Shown here piece after piece: positions 16,084-23,165 of a stretch of DNA of 31,005 nucleotides. The notes under the pieces were generated by a model that saw only the letters and a program-made list of their open reading frames with translations, was not told the DNA's origin and made no database searches. The DNA is from Erysipelotrichaceae bacterium UBA3379 (lineage in GTDB: Bacteria > Bacillota_I > Bacilli_A > Erysipelotrichales > Coprobacillaceae), in the NCBI GenBank assembly GCA_002359025.1, contig DEPZ01000051.1, forward strand, positions 77,451 through 108,455, in the 5' to 3' direction. The stretch's first letter is position 1. Each line of letters begins with the position of its first letter. Made by a program: the position numbers and the translations under genes.

Positions 16084-16717
16084 TCAAGTCTTTCCTACAA
16101 AAGGAAACTTAATCGCTACCAAAAAGTCACTAGAACTCGCTTATCTAGGTTATGACTTGATGGATAAAAAGAGAAATGTTCTCATAAAGGAAATGATGAG
16201 TCTATTAGACGATGTCAAAATGATTAGAGATGATATTACTGAATCATATCAAAGAGCATATATTGCTTTACAAGAGGCAAATATGTCATTGGGTATTATT
16301 AGTGATATTGTTGAAGCAGTTCCTATAGATGAGGGAATTAGTGTAACTTATCGAAGTGTTATGGGGGTAGAAATACCTAAAGTTTCTTATGAAAGAACAC
16401 CATTAAGATTAGGTTATGGTTTTGAAAGAGCTAATTCAAAAGTCGATTATGCTTATAGATGTTTCTATCATGTTAAAGAATTGACAGTAAAACTTGCAGA
16501 AATAGAAAATGCTGTATATCGTTTAGCGAATGCAATACGTAAAACACAAAAAAGAGCAAATGCCCTTAAAAACATTTCTATTCCTGAATTTGAAAAAACT
16601 GTTAAATTTATCAGTGAAGCACTTGATGAAAAAGATAGAGAAGAATTCTCTCGTCAAAAGGTAATTAAAGTTCAAAAAGATAGACAAGAAAGATTAAAGC
16701 AGGAACAAGGTCAATAG
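16076..16717 (+). CDS. ntpD: V/A-type ATPase central-shaft subunit D
   Basis: A 213-residue soluble protein with long N- and C-terminal helices that form the coiled-coil axle inside the A3B3 ring. Diagnostic segments are FPTKGNLIATKKSLELAYLGYDLMDKKRNVL at the start and YRLANAIRKTQKRANALKNISIPEFEKTVKFI near the end. It is the last gene of the ATPase operon: it starts inside subunit B, and the operon terminator overlaps its stop codon. Confidence 0.93.
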   Translation: MANQVFPTKGNLIATKKSLELAYLGYDLMDKKRNVLIKEMMSLLDDVKMIRDDITESYQRAYIALQEANMSLGIISDIVEAVPIDEGISVTYRSVMGVEIPKVSYERTPLRLGYGFERANSKVDYAYRCFYHVKELTVKLAEIENAVYRLANAIRKTQKRANALKNISIPEFEKTVKFISEALDEKDREEFSRQKVIKVQKDRQERLKQEQGQ

Positions 16718-16735
16718 CCTTGTTCTTTTCTTTTT
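16701..16735 (+). terminator. Terminator of the V/A-type ATPase operon
   Basis: GAACAAGG (16703-16710) pairs with CCTTGTTC (16718-16725) around a 7-nt loop containing the stop codon of subunit D. It is followed by TTTTCTTTTT. Confidence 0.88.
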
Positions 16736-16755
16736 GTTTCGAAAAAAATCTAAGT

Positions 16756-16783
16756 TTTACTTAAAAAATATATGTGTTAAAAT
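16756..16783 (+). promoter_or_regulatory. Promoter of the peptide/regulator pair
   Basis: TTTACT (16756-16761) and TAAAAT (16778-16783) are 16 bp apart. The -10 box lies between the arms of an inverted repeat TGTGT (16773-16777) and ACACA (16786-16790). A TTTCGAAA core (16737-16744) lies just upstream and has relatives upstream of the secreted-protein gene. Confidence 0.55.
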
Positions 16784-16803
16784 ATACACAAGGAGGGGTT
16801 ATA

Positions 16804-16968
16804 ATGAAAAAGATATTATTTATTAGCTTAACATTATTAATGTTGTTATCAGGAGGAATGTATGAACATGTACATGATAATCAATGTGAATATAATCCTG
16901 ATACAGAATCTGGCTGTATTTATGAAAATAAAATTGATACTTTTGAATTTGGGGGACCATTCATTTGA
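16804..16968 (+). CDS. Small exported peptide, candidate pheromone precursor of an RNPP-type regulator
   Basis: A 54-residue product starting MKKILFISLTLLMLLSGG, a compact secretion signal with two lysines and a Leu-rich core. The remaining 35 or so residues are acidic, contain two cysteines (28 and 38), and end in a hydrophobic aromatic tail, DTFEFGGPFI. The ATG at 16804 has a strong AAGGAGGGG site at 16790-16798, and an upstream in-frame ATG at 16774 has none. The stop codon overlaps the TTG start of the HTH-TPR regulator gene by 4 nt. Short exported precursors whose C-terminus is the signal, encoded beside their TPR receptor, are the hallmark of PapR-PlcR, NprX-NprR and Shp-Rgg pairs. The pheromone role is inferred; no known mature peptide is matched. 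Confidence 0.6.
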   Translation: MKKILFISLTLLMLLSGGMYEHVHDNQCEYNPDTESGCIYENKIDTFEFGGPFI

Positions 16969-18182
16969 AAAATAATTTATATGGCGGTATCATAAAAATC
17001 AATAGAAAACAAGCAGAAATAAAGCTAGAATATATATCTACATGCACTGGAATTTCTAAAGGACAACTTAGTAAGATAGAAAGAAATAGGGAATACGCTT
17101 CTCATGAACAGATTGAGGACATCTTTAATGTATTAAATTTGAAGAAGCATAATGAAGATATCAATGAGCAATTTGAAAATGATTTTTACACATTTTATAA
17201 TAATATCGCATATGCAAGAGATTATGAACAATCATATCAAAAGATATTATCTTATGAAAATGTTATTAAAACGTCTTTATCATATATAAAATTTCTTTTA
17301 TCTCAAATGATATATCATATCAATAAAAATGATTTAAAGACTATTAAAGAATATATGTATTTAGAAGACTATTTTGAATATCTAGAATCTTATCAAATTC
17401 AGTTGTTTTATGACTATTGTGGTGCATATTACATAAATCAACACAAATATAAGAGTTCACTTGATTATTTTGAAACAGCACTATCTTATAAAGGAATTCC
17501 TTTATCTAAAGCAATGGTACAATATCATTTAGCGACTTCCTTAACATATTTAAATGAAGTAGGTGAAGCTTTTCCATATATTACAGAAGTAATAGGAATA
17601 TTTAGCGAGAGATTAAATTTAAAAAGATTAACGTTATCTCAACAATTATTGGCAATCATATATGTAAAATTAGGTAATTATGAAAAGTCAGAAGATATAA
17701 ATTTAAACTGTTTGAATGCTTTTACAGAATTGAATATGCCTTATCAAGTTATAGAGATATATAATAATTTGTTTTGGTCATACGTGTTATCTGAAAATTA
17801 TCAGAAAATTATATTAAAAAAAGATGAAATTCTTTTAAAGATGAAAGTTAGTCATTCTATTTATTTTTATATATCTTATGCATATTATAAGTTAGGAAAC
17901 TTAGATGAGGCTAGAATATATATAAAATTAGCCAAAGAACATCTTAACCATCCAACAGATTATATGCAATCAATGATAAAAACATTCGCTATTTATTTAT
18001 CAGATGCCAAAATCATAAGAAAAGAGAAATATCTACTAAGAGTATATGATGCTGCAGTAAAGAGTCAAAAAGAAGATCTAGTCATATTTACATTAAATAT
18101 GATAATAGATTTCTATGTCGAAACAAACCAGAAAGAAAAAGAATATGAATATATGAAACTATTATTATGTTATAAAATTTAA
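16965..18182 (+). CDS. HTH-TPR transcriptional regulator, RNPP/Rgg-like
   Basis: A 405-residue cytoplasmic regulator. Residues 5-58 are an XRE-type helix-turn-helix (YGGIIKINRKQAEIK, then GISKGQLSKIERN). The remainder, about 65-400, is a run of helix pairs rich in Tyr, Leu and Glu with TPR-like periodicity (for example HKYKSSLDYFETALSYKG and VKLGNYEKSEDINLNCLNAF). RNPP proteins bind re-imported peptides in such a TPR domain and change promoter binding. The start is TTG with GGGGGA ten bases upstream, inside the preceding peptide gene, and reading from it gives the complete HTH. Upstream is the candidate peptide precursor; downstream is the presumed target operon. Confidence 0.8.
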   Translation: MKNNLYGGIIKINRKQAEIKLEYISTCTGISKGQLSKIERNREYASHEQIEDIFNVLNLKKHNEDINEQFENDFYTFYNNIAYARDYEQSYQKILSYENVIKTSLSYIKFLLSQMIYHINKNDLKTIKEYMYLEDYFEYLESYQIQLFYDYCGAYYINQHKYKSSLDYFETALSYKGIPLSKAMVQYHLATSLTYLNEVGEAFPYITEVIGIFSERLNLKRLTLSQQLLAIIYVKLGNYEKSEDINLNCLNAFTELNMPYQVIEIYNNLFWSYVLSENYQKIILKKDEILLKMKVSHSIYFYISYAYYKLGNLDEARIYIKLAKEHLNHPTDYMQSMIKTFAIYLSDAKIIRKEKYLLRVYDAAVKSQKEDLVIFTLNMIIDFYVETNQKEKEYEYMKLLLCYKI

Positions 18183-18198
18183 AAATTCTTTAAGTAGT

Positions 18199-18219
18199 TG
18201 TTTATTTTCGAAATAAACA
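18199..18219. promoter_or_regulatory. Palindrome between regulator and secreted-protein gene
   Basis: TGTTTATTT (18199-18207) and AAATAAACA (18211-18219) are perfect inverted arms around TCG. There is no T-run afterwards, so it looks more like a protein-binding site than a terminator. A related TATCGAAAAAT lies at 18250-18260 and a TTTCGAAA at 16737-16744. It is a candidate operator for the HTH-TPR regulator. Confidence 0.45.
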
Positions 18220-18267
18220 CTATTATATTTGTATAAAATTAATATTATTTATCGAAAAATGAAATTA

Positions 18268-18296
18268 TTGAATACCTATGTAAACAATGATAGTAT
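18268..18296 (+). promoter_or_regulatory. Promoter of the secreted-protein gene
   Basis: TTGAAT (18268-18273) and TAGTAT (18291-18296) are separated by 17 bp and lie just before the GAGGAGG ribosome site at 18315-18321. The -10 is imperfect, as expected for a promoter that needs an activator. Confidence 0.5.
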
Positions 18297-18329
18297 TTAA
18301 TTAGAAAAAATAAAGAGGAGGTATTCATA

Positions 18330-18752
18330 ATGAATTTTAGGATGAAAATTTCAAAACTATTTATTGCTTTTGCACTCTTGTTTGGTATGTCATTTGGTAA
18401 TTTTGTGCAGACTGATGTGTATGCAATAGAAACTCGAGGAAATGAAAGTGCAGGAGGTGGATCTAGTGCATTTATTTCTAATGGTTCTAAAAGTTATAGC
18501 ACAACAAGTATGAGAGATGCTTATTTCACAGTAAAATCACAAGTATATCAATCCGAGAAATTAATAATTAGTATCACTGTGACAAATGGTAGAATAAAAG
18601 AAACAAAAACTGGTTCTACACTTATCAATGCTGATGGTAAATCTAATGTAAAAAAAACTATTACTGTGGGAGGTACAGAAAGAGGATTTAAGTTTGCTCC
18701 TTATAATAATAAACAGGCAAGTTATACGATTCATAGTGTATCAGCACAATAA
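18330..18752 (+). CDS. Secreted protein of unknown family, putative exported effector or bacteriocin-like product
   Basis: A 140-residue protein with a clear signal peptide: basic start, hydrophobic stretch 9-24 and a likely signal-peptidase site after VYA at residue 32. The mature part of about 108 residues is rich in Ser, Thr, Gly and Lys with predicted beta strands, has no cysteine, and begins with a flexible GGGSS run (43-47). I cannot place it in a known family. I considered lactococcin 972-type bacteriocins, which also carry a Sec signal and sit beside ABC genes, but their Trp/Tyr-rich mature sequence is not present. It follows the peptide-regulator pair, has its own promoter and GAGGAGG site, and precedes two ABC transporter genes. 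Confidence 0.6.
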   Translation: MNFRMKISKLFIAFALLFGMSFGNFVQTDVYAIETRGNESAGGGSSAFISNGSKSYSTTSMRDAYFTVKSQVYQSEKLIISITVTNGRIKETKTGSTLINADGKSNVKKTITVGGTERGFKFAPYNNKQASYTIHSVSAQ

Positions 18753-18768
18753 TCTAATAAATGAGTTT

Positions 18769-18801
18769 AAAGAAGATTTGATGAAGCATTAAATCTTCTT
18801 T
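18769..18801 (+). terminator. Hairpin between secreted-protein gene and ABC genes
   Basis: AAAGAAGATTT (18769-18779) and AAATCTTCTTT (18791-18801) form an 11-bp perfect stem with an 11-nt loop. Only a short T-run follows. A leaky terminator here would make far more of the secreted protein than of the transporters. Confidence 0.55.
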
Positions 18802-18824
18802 ATGCTATTGAAAGGGGAATAAAG

Positions 18825-20840
18825 ATGTTGGTTAAGGGAATTACTAAAATATATCATAATAAAAATAAAAGAGTCGAAGCTTTGAAAGATGTATCATTCG
18901 AGTTGTCTAATAATGGTTTATATATGATTTTAGGACCAAGTGGGAGTGGTAAGACGACATTGATCAATATTTTGTCAGGGCAAGATAGAAAATATATTGG
19001 TAAAATTATTGGCAATGAGGTTGTAGAGATAATTGATCAAGAGATTATGTTATTTGAGAATATGACAGTTCAGGAAAATTTATTATTTGTAAATAGGGAT
19101 ATAAATAGAATAACTAAGTTACTTGAACAGTTTCATTTATTAAAATATATAACGTGTAAAATTAAAAATCTTTCACAGGGTCAAAAGAAGAGGATACAAA
19201 TTATACGTTCTTTACTACAAAATCCTGATATTCTTCTTTGTGACGAACCTACAGCATCATTGGACCAAGATTCATCTAAAATTGTTATGAATATGTTAAA
19301 ACAATTAAGTCATAGATGTATAGTCGTTGTTGTAACTCATAAGGAAAATTATGTAAATCGTTATGCTGATCGTGTTATAGAAATGGATAAGGGTGAAATT
19401 ATTAATGACAAATCTATTAATGATACACAACCACATAACTGTGTAAATAAACATGCTGTTGAAAAAAAGACTTTCTTGGATCATATGTATTATATATTTT
19501 TAAATTATAAGTCTAGGAAAATGTATTGTATATTTAATATTTTTGTTGTTTTTTGTATATTATTTGGAGCGATTTTTTCATATAATATGATTCACTCTAC
19601 ACAAGCAAATATAGACAAAAATATTTTTACTTATTACAATCAAAATATTATCAATGCAGCACCCAATGATTATAACAATGAGAATTCTATACAGACTTTT
19701 GATACTTTTCAATATACAGATATACAAACTATTATCAATAGTACTCCTGAAATTATAGGCTATACTTTTTCAAATGATAATAGAATGTATTCTTATTGTA
19801 ATGAAACAACAGAAGTATGTAGAAGTGATATAACTAGGGGAAAAGAAATAGAAAAAGATGGTATGGTTTTCCAGTTGATTCCTCATCTTCCATATGTTGA
19901 ATTAGTTAATTATGATGATACAAAACAATATAATGATAGTGGGATGAGTTTGGTATATCAAATAACTGATTCTATGAATTTAGATTTATCTTATGGACAT
20001 ATGCCAACTCAAGATAATGAAATGGTTATTGATAAAAATGTAGCTCAATTATTATGTCATATTTATAATATTCAAACTTTTGAAGAGTTGTTAGGAAAGA
20101 CGTTTACATTATATTGGAATGATATCTATTATGGTGAATTGGATAGTCCTTCTCATGAATTTGAAATATCTGGTATTATGAATGTTAATTCTGTTTATGA
20201 AAATCAAATTTTTGTAAAAGCTGATGCATGGTTTAAGGTGTTATGTGATACATTTCATATTGATAAAGAACAATGGTATTTTGATAGTGTTTCTTTTATG
20301 TTAGATCCTCTTTGTGATATAGATATAGTCATTGATCACATGAATAATATATATACTGGAAAGAATTGTCATTTTGAAGTTAAGGACTTTCAAAATATAG
20401 AAAACTATTGTTATAGAGAGATAAGTGGTCGTTATTCAGATGTGAAACCGGTGTTTGAAATATCTCAATTGTTCAATGTTTTTATCATATTTATAGTTTT
20501 CTTTTTGATATTTTATGTGTTATTAGATTTTATAAATATTAGAAATAGAAAAAAGGAAATTTATCTTTTGAAAAAATATAATTATCGTTATCAGTTTTTA
20601 GGTGTTTTTATGATATTTGTCATTATTGTTATTTCAATGATTTTAACAATGTTATTTGGTCATATGATATGTTTATGGATATCAGATTTTATAAAGGTGT
20701 TTTTTAGTGATTATGATTTTTCAAATTTTATTATTGAATTCAATTTTTTTGATAATCTTATTATCATAGTAGTGATTGGAGCCATCATGATGATAAAGGA
20801 AGTGTTGATGAATGGTTATGCAACTCAAAAATATAGATAA
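18825..20840 (+). CDS. ABC transporter: ATPase fused to MacB/FtsX-like permease (first of pair)
   Basis: A 671-residue fusion. Residues 1-200 are an ABC ATPase with Walker A GPSGSGKT (37-44), signature LSQGQ (116-120), Walker B ILLCDEP (136-142) and switch His172. A first membrane helix (about 236-256) is followed by an extracellular domain of nearly 300 residues, then three helices at about 550-572, 593-617 and 643-660. One helix, a large outer domain and three helices is the MacB/FtsX topology used for mechanotransmission-type export or antimicrobial-peptide resistance. The ATG has AAAGGGG upstream. The 3' end overlaps the second ABC gene by 29 nt, suggesting a heterodimer. The substrate may be the secreted protein or a related peptide (inference). 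Confidence 0.78.
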   Translation: MLVKGITKIYHNKNKRVEALKDVSFELSNNGLYMILGPSGSGKTTLINILSGQDRKYIGKIIGNEVVEIIDQEIMLFENMTVQENLLFVNRDINRITKLLEQFHLLKYITCKIKNLSQGQKKRIQIIRSLLQNPDILLCDEPTASLDQDSSKIVMNMLKQLSHRCIVVVVTHKENYVNRYADRVIEMDKGEIINDKSINDTQPHNCVNKHAVEKKTFLDHMYYIFLNYKSRKMYCIFNIFVVFCILFGAIFSYNMIHSTQANIDKNIFTYYNQNIINAAPNDYNNENSIQTFDTFQYTDIQTIINSTPEIIGYTFSNDNRMYSYCNETTEVCRSDITRGKEIEKDGMVFQLIPHLPYVELVNYDDTKQYNDSGMSLVYQITDSMNLDLSYGHMPTQDNEMVIDKNVAQLLCHIYNIQTFEELLGKTFTLYWNDIYYGELDSPSHEFEISGIMNVNSVYENQIFVKADAWFKVLCDTFHIDKEQWYFDSVSFMLDPLCDIDIVIDHMNNIYTGKNCHFEVKDFQNIENYCYREISGRYSDVKPVFEISQLFNVFIIFIVFFLIFYVLLDFINIRNRKKEIYLLKKYNYRYQFLGVFMIFVIIVISMILTMLFGHMICLWISDFIKVFFSDYDFSNFIIEFNFFDNLIIIVVIGAIMMIKEVLMNGYATQKYR

Positions 20841-22602
20841 ATCTTATGGAGATAATCAAATCTTAAAAAACTGTAATCTGTTATTGGAATATCGTGGTTT
20901 ATATTTTATAAAAGGGGAAAGTGGTTGTGGGAAAACAACTTTGTTAAATATTATAGCTGGATATGAAGATTTTGATAGAGGTAAAAGAATTGTAGATAAA
21001 GATATTCATATATCTATGATATTTCAAAACTTTGAATTAATTAATGAATTAAGCGTGAGAGATAATATAAATATTTATCAATATTTATATTATAAAGATA
21101 ATCAAAATCAAGGTATTATAGAAGATTTAGGATTAGAAGAATTTCTTGATTATTATCCTCAAGAATTATCATATGGTCAACAACAAAGAGTTGCTATAGC
21201 GAGATCTCTTATACATGCTAATGATATCATATTATGTGATGAACCAACTGAATCACTAGATAAGAAAAATAGACATATTGTTATGTGTTTATTAAAAAAA
21301 TTATCTCAGCAATGTATTGTCGTTGTTGTATCTCATGATGAAGAACTTTTAGACGAATACGCAGATATCTCATATGAAATAAAAGATAATCATTTGAAAT
21401 TATTAAATGTAAAACACAAGAACCAATTACATATTCCAATAAGAAAAGATGAGATAGATAAACGCAGACTGTTCCATTTGATGAGAAAACTTGTTCTTAA
21501 GATTAACAGATATTATTATGTGGTTTCAATTTTATTTCTTGTTATGTCATCTATAGGATTTAGTCTATATAGTCGTTTTGTAAATCAGCAAAGTGGGACA
21601 CTTAATGATCATACAATATATCGTAAGATAACGAGGTGGGGACAGACACCATCTGTATTAGAAAATCCATTAATCATTAGGCAACAATATCATTTTTCTA
21701 ACCAACTTCTTGTTGACAATGAAACTATTCGTACATCAATTGTCTCTTTGCCTAGTGTACATAAAGATTTACCTTTAGTAGAAGGACATTATGGTCAAGG
21801 AATTATTATTAATCAATTTCTAGCAAATGAACTTCAAAAGATATATCAAAAAGATAGTTTAATTGGTGAAATATTAAACCTAGAATTTAAGATAGAATCA
21901 GTTTTTGAACATACTTTTGCATTGCCTATTGTCGCGATTGTTGAAGAAAATACTGATATGAATATGTCTCAACTCTATTATCCATATGAAATCATTGATT
22001 CTTATTTACAATCACAGTTTTGTGTTTATGATGGTGAAAAGATGAGTGTAAAAGAAGTATATAGAAGGGAATATGCATCAGATTATGAGATTATTTATGA
22101 TTTGGATCAAGATGTTATTGATATATATCAAAGAATGAAGAAGCAAAATATGAATTGTTATAATGTGGTATTAGATGCTATGAGTTTAAATCAATATCAA
22201 CAGGAATTAATTCAATTGATTATATTGATAGTGATGATTATATTTATAGTTTTTTATCAAATTATGAGTTACATAGTCCTTGTATTTGAATCAAAAAAAC
22301 AGATACGATATTTAAGTATTATTCATTCTTTATCGATAGATATGAATAATCTTAAGAAATATGATTTTATGATCCATATTATAGAATATGCCATTGTGAT
22401 TGTTGTTGGATTTATATTGAATGTTTGCTTATATTCATTGATAAAGATAATCTTCGATTTATCAAATAGTGATATAATCAAGAATATGATGATAGGATTC
22501 ATGATAAGTCTTATCAGTCTTATTGTTTATGTAATTTCTTTATCAATAACAAGAAAGTCTATATATAAAAATAACTTTATTGTTAATATTAAAGAAGATT
22601 AA
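20812..22602 (+). CDS. ABC transporter: ATPase fused to MacB/FtsX-like permease (second of pair)
   Basis: A 596-residue fusion with the same plan as its upstream neighbour. It has Walker A GESGCGKTT (35-43), Q-loop Gln72, signature LSYGQQQ (119-125), Walker B IILCDEP (139-145) and switch His175. The membrane part has helices at about 235-254, 466-492, 519-545 and 556-578 with an extracellular domain of about 210 residues between the first two, shorter than in the partner. All catalytic motifs are intact in both proteins, so both sites of a heterodimer could hydrolyse ATP. Translation starts within the first ABC gene (ATG 20812 or 20818). No periplasmic adaptor (MacA/YknX type) gene is nearby. 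Confidence 0.78.
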   Translation: MVMQLKNIDKSYGDNQILKNCNLLLEYRGLYFIKGESGCGKTTLLNIIAGYEDFDRGKRIVDKDIHISMIFQNFELINELSVRDNINIYQYLYYKDNQNQGIIEDLGLEEFLDYYPQELSYGQQQRVAIARSLIHANDIILCDEPTESLDKKNRHIVMCLLKKLSQQCIVVVVSHDEELLDEYADISYEIKDNHLKLLNVKHKNQLHIPIRKDEIDKRRLFHLMRKLVLKINRYYYVVSILFLVMSSIGFSLYSRFVNQQSGTLNDHTIYRKITRWGQTPSVLENPLIIRQQYHFSNQLLVDNETIRTSIVSLPSVHKDLPLVEGHYGQGIIINQFLANELQKIYQKDSLIGEILNLEFKIESVFEHTFALPIVAIVEENTDMNMSQLYYPYEIIDSYLQSQFCVYDGEKMSVKEVYRREYASDYEIIYDLDQDVIDIYQRMKKQNMNCYNVVLDAMSLNQYQQELIQLIILIVMIIFIVFYQIMSYIVLVFESKKQIRYLSIIHSLSIDMNNLKKYDFMIHIIEYAIVIVVGFILNVCLYSLIKIIFDLSNSDIIKNMMIGFMISLISLIVYVISLSITRKSIYKNNFIVNIKED

Positions 22603-22626
22603 AATTATTTTATGTATACAGAAGTA

Positions 22627-22642
22627 AAGATGAAGTCATCTT
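22627..22642 (+). repeat. Small inverted repeat after the ABC genes
   Basis: AAGATGAAGTCATCTT forms a short stem with no T-run behind it. It may be a weak transcript end or nothing. A TATAAT box follows at 22701-22706, without a convincing -35, before the next gene. Confidence 0.3.
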
Positions 22643-22728
22643 AAGAAAATATTAAGGAATCTTTTATTTTATGTTCAAGTCTCTTTTAGACTCTTATTTG
22701 TATAATAGTAGTGCATGGAGGGATGAGT

Positions 22729-23133
22729 ATGAAAAAGAAGATTGTTATGAGTATTATTTTTGCGTTAAGTTTATCAACAATGCTGTTGCCTTGGTTTGGG
22801 GGTGCAAAAGGTATTCAAGAGATATATGGAACAATTTTACTAGAAAATCCTATTGCTTTTACATGTATTATCTTAGTGTTTGTAGGAATATGGGAAGGTT
22901 CAAGAACTGGTGAAATTATTGGAACAATAGGAATGCTTGGTATTATTGTTATGGAGGTTTATGAATTTTTTACATGGCATATTTTGACAATTACTGGGAA
23001 GTTTAGCTTAAGTTTGAGTTTAGATATGTGTTATCCAGAGTTTTATTTTGCAGTATTCAGTATGTTTATTACGTTTATGTTATATAGACATGACTGTAAA
23101 AGAAGATTTGACAGATTCAATCAATATGATTAA
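22729..23133 (+). CDS. Small integral membrane protein of unknown function
   Basis: A 134-residue protein with about four hydrophobic helices (5-22, 40-56, 62-82 and 100-122) and a basic C-terminal tail (HDCKRRFDRF). I do not recognise a family. The frame is open from a GTG at 22711, but GGAGGG at 22717-22722 is 6 nt before the ATG at 22729, which is the best start. It lies after the ABC pair and 32 nt upstream of the phosphodiesterase gene, with which it is probably co-transcribed. Position next to a putative bacteriocin transporter would allow an immunity role, but nothing in the sequence shows this. Confidence 0.6.
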   Translation: MKKKIVMSIIFALSLSTMLLPWFGGAKGIQEIYGTILLENPIAFTCIILVFVGIWEGSRTGEIIGTIGMLGIIVMEVYEFFTWHILTITGKFSLSLSLDMCYPEFYFAVFSMFITFMLYRHDCKRRFDRFNQYD

Positions 23134-23165
23134 GATATAGTTATATTGAATGGTGAGGTATGAAT

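Noticed and set aside
6607..16717. F-type ATP synthase operon
   Set aside because: Subunit A has the V-specific insert, B has a degenerate P-loop, and subunits C, D, E, F and I are V/A-specific. No F-type delta, gamma or epsilon gene is present.
18330..18752. Lactococcin 972-type bacteriocin
   Set aside because: The signal peptide and ABC neighbours fit, but the Trp/Tyr/Gly-rich mature pattern of that family is absent and the ABC proteins are fusions, not the usual separate ATPase and membrane protein.
22671..22913. 80-codon frame overlapping the start of the small membrane protein gene
   Set aside because: It lacks a ribosome site and runs out of frame through 22729-22913, which encodes convincing membrane helices in the other frame.
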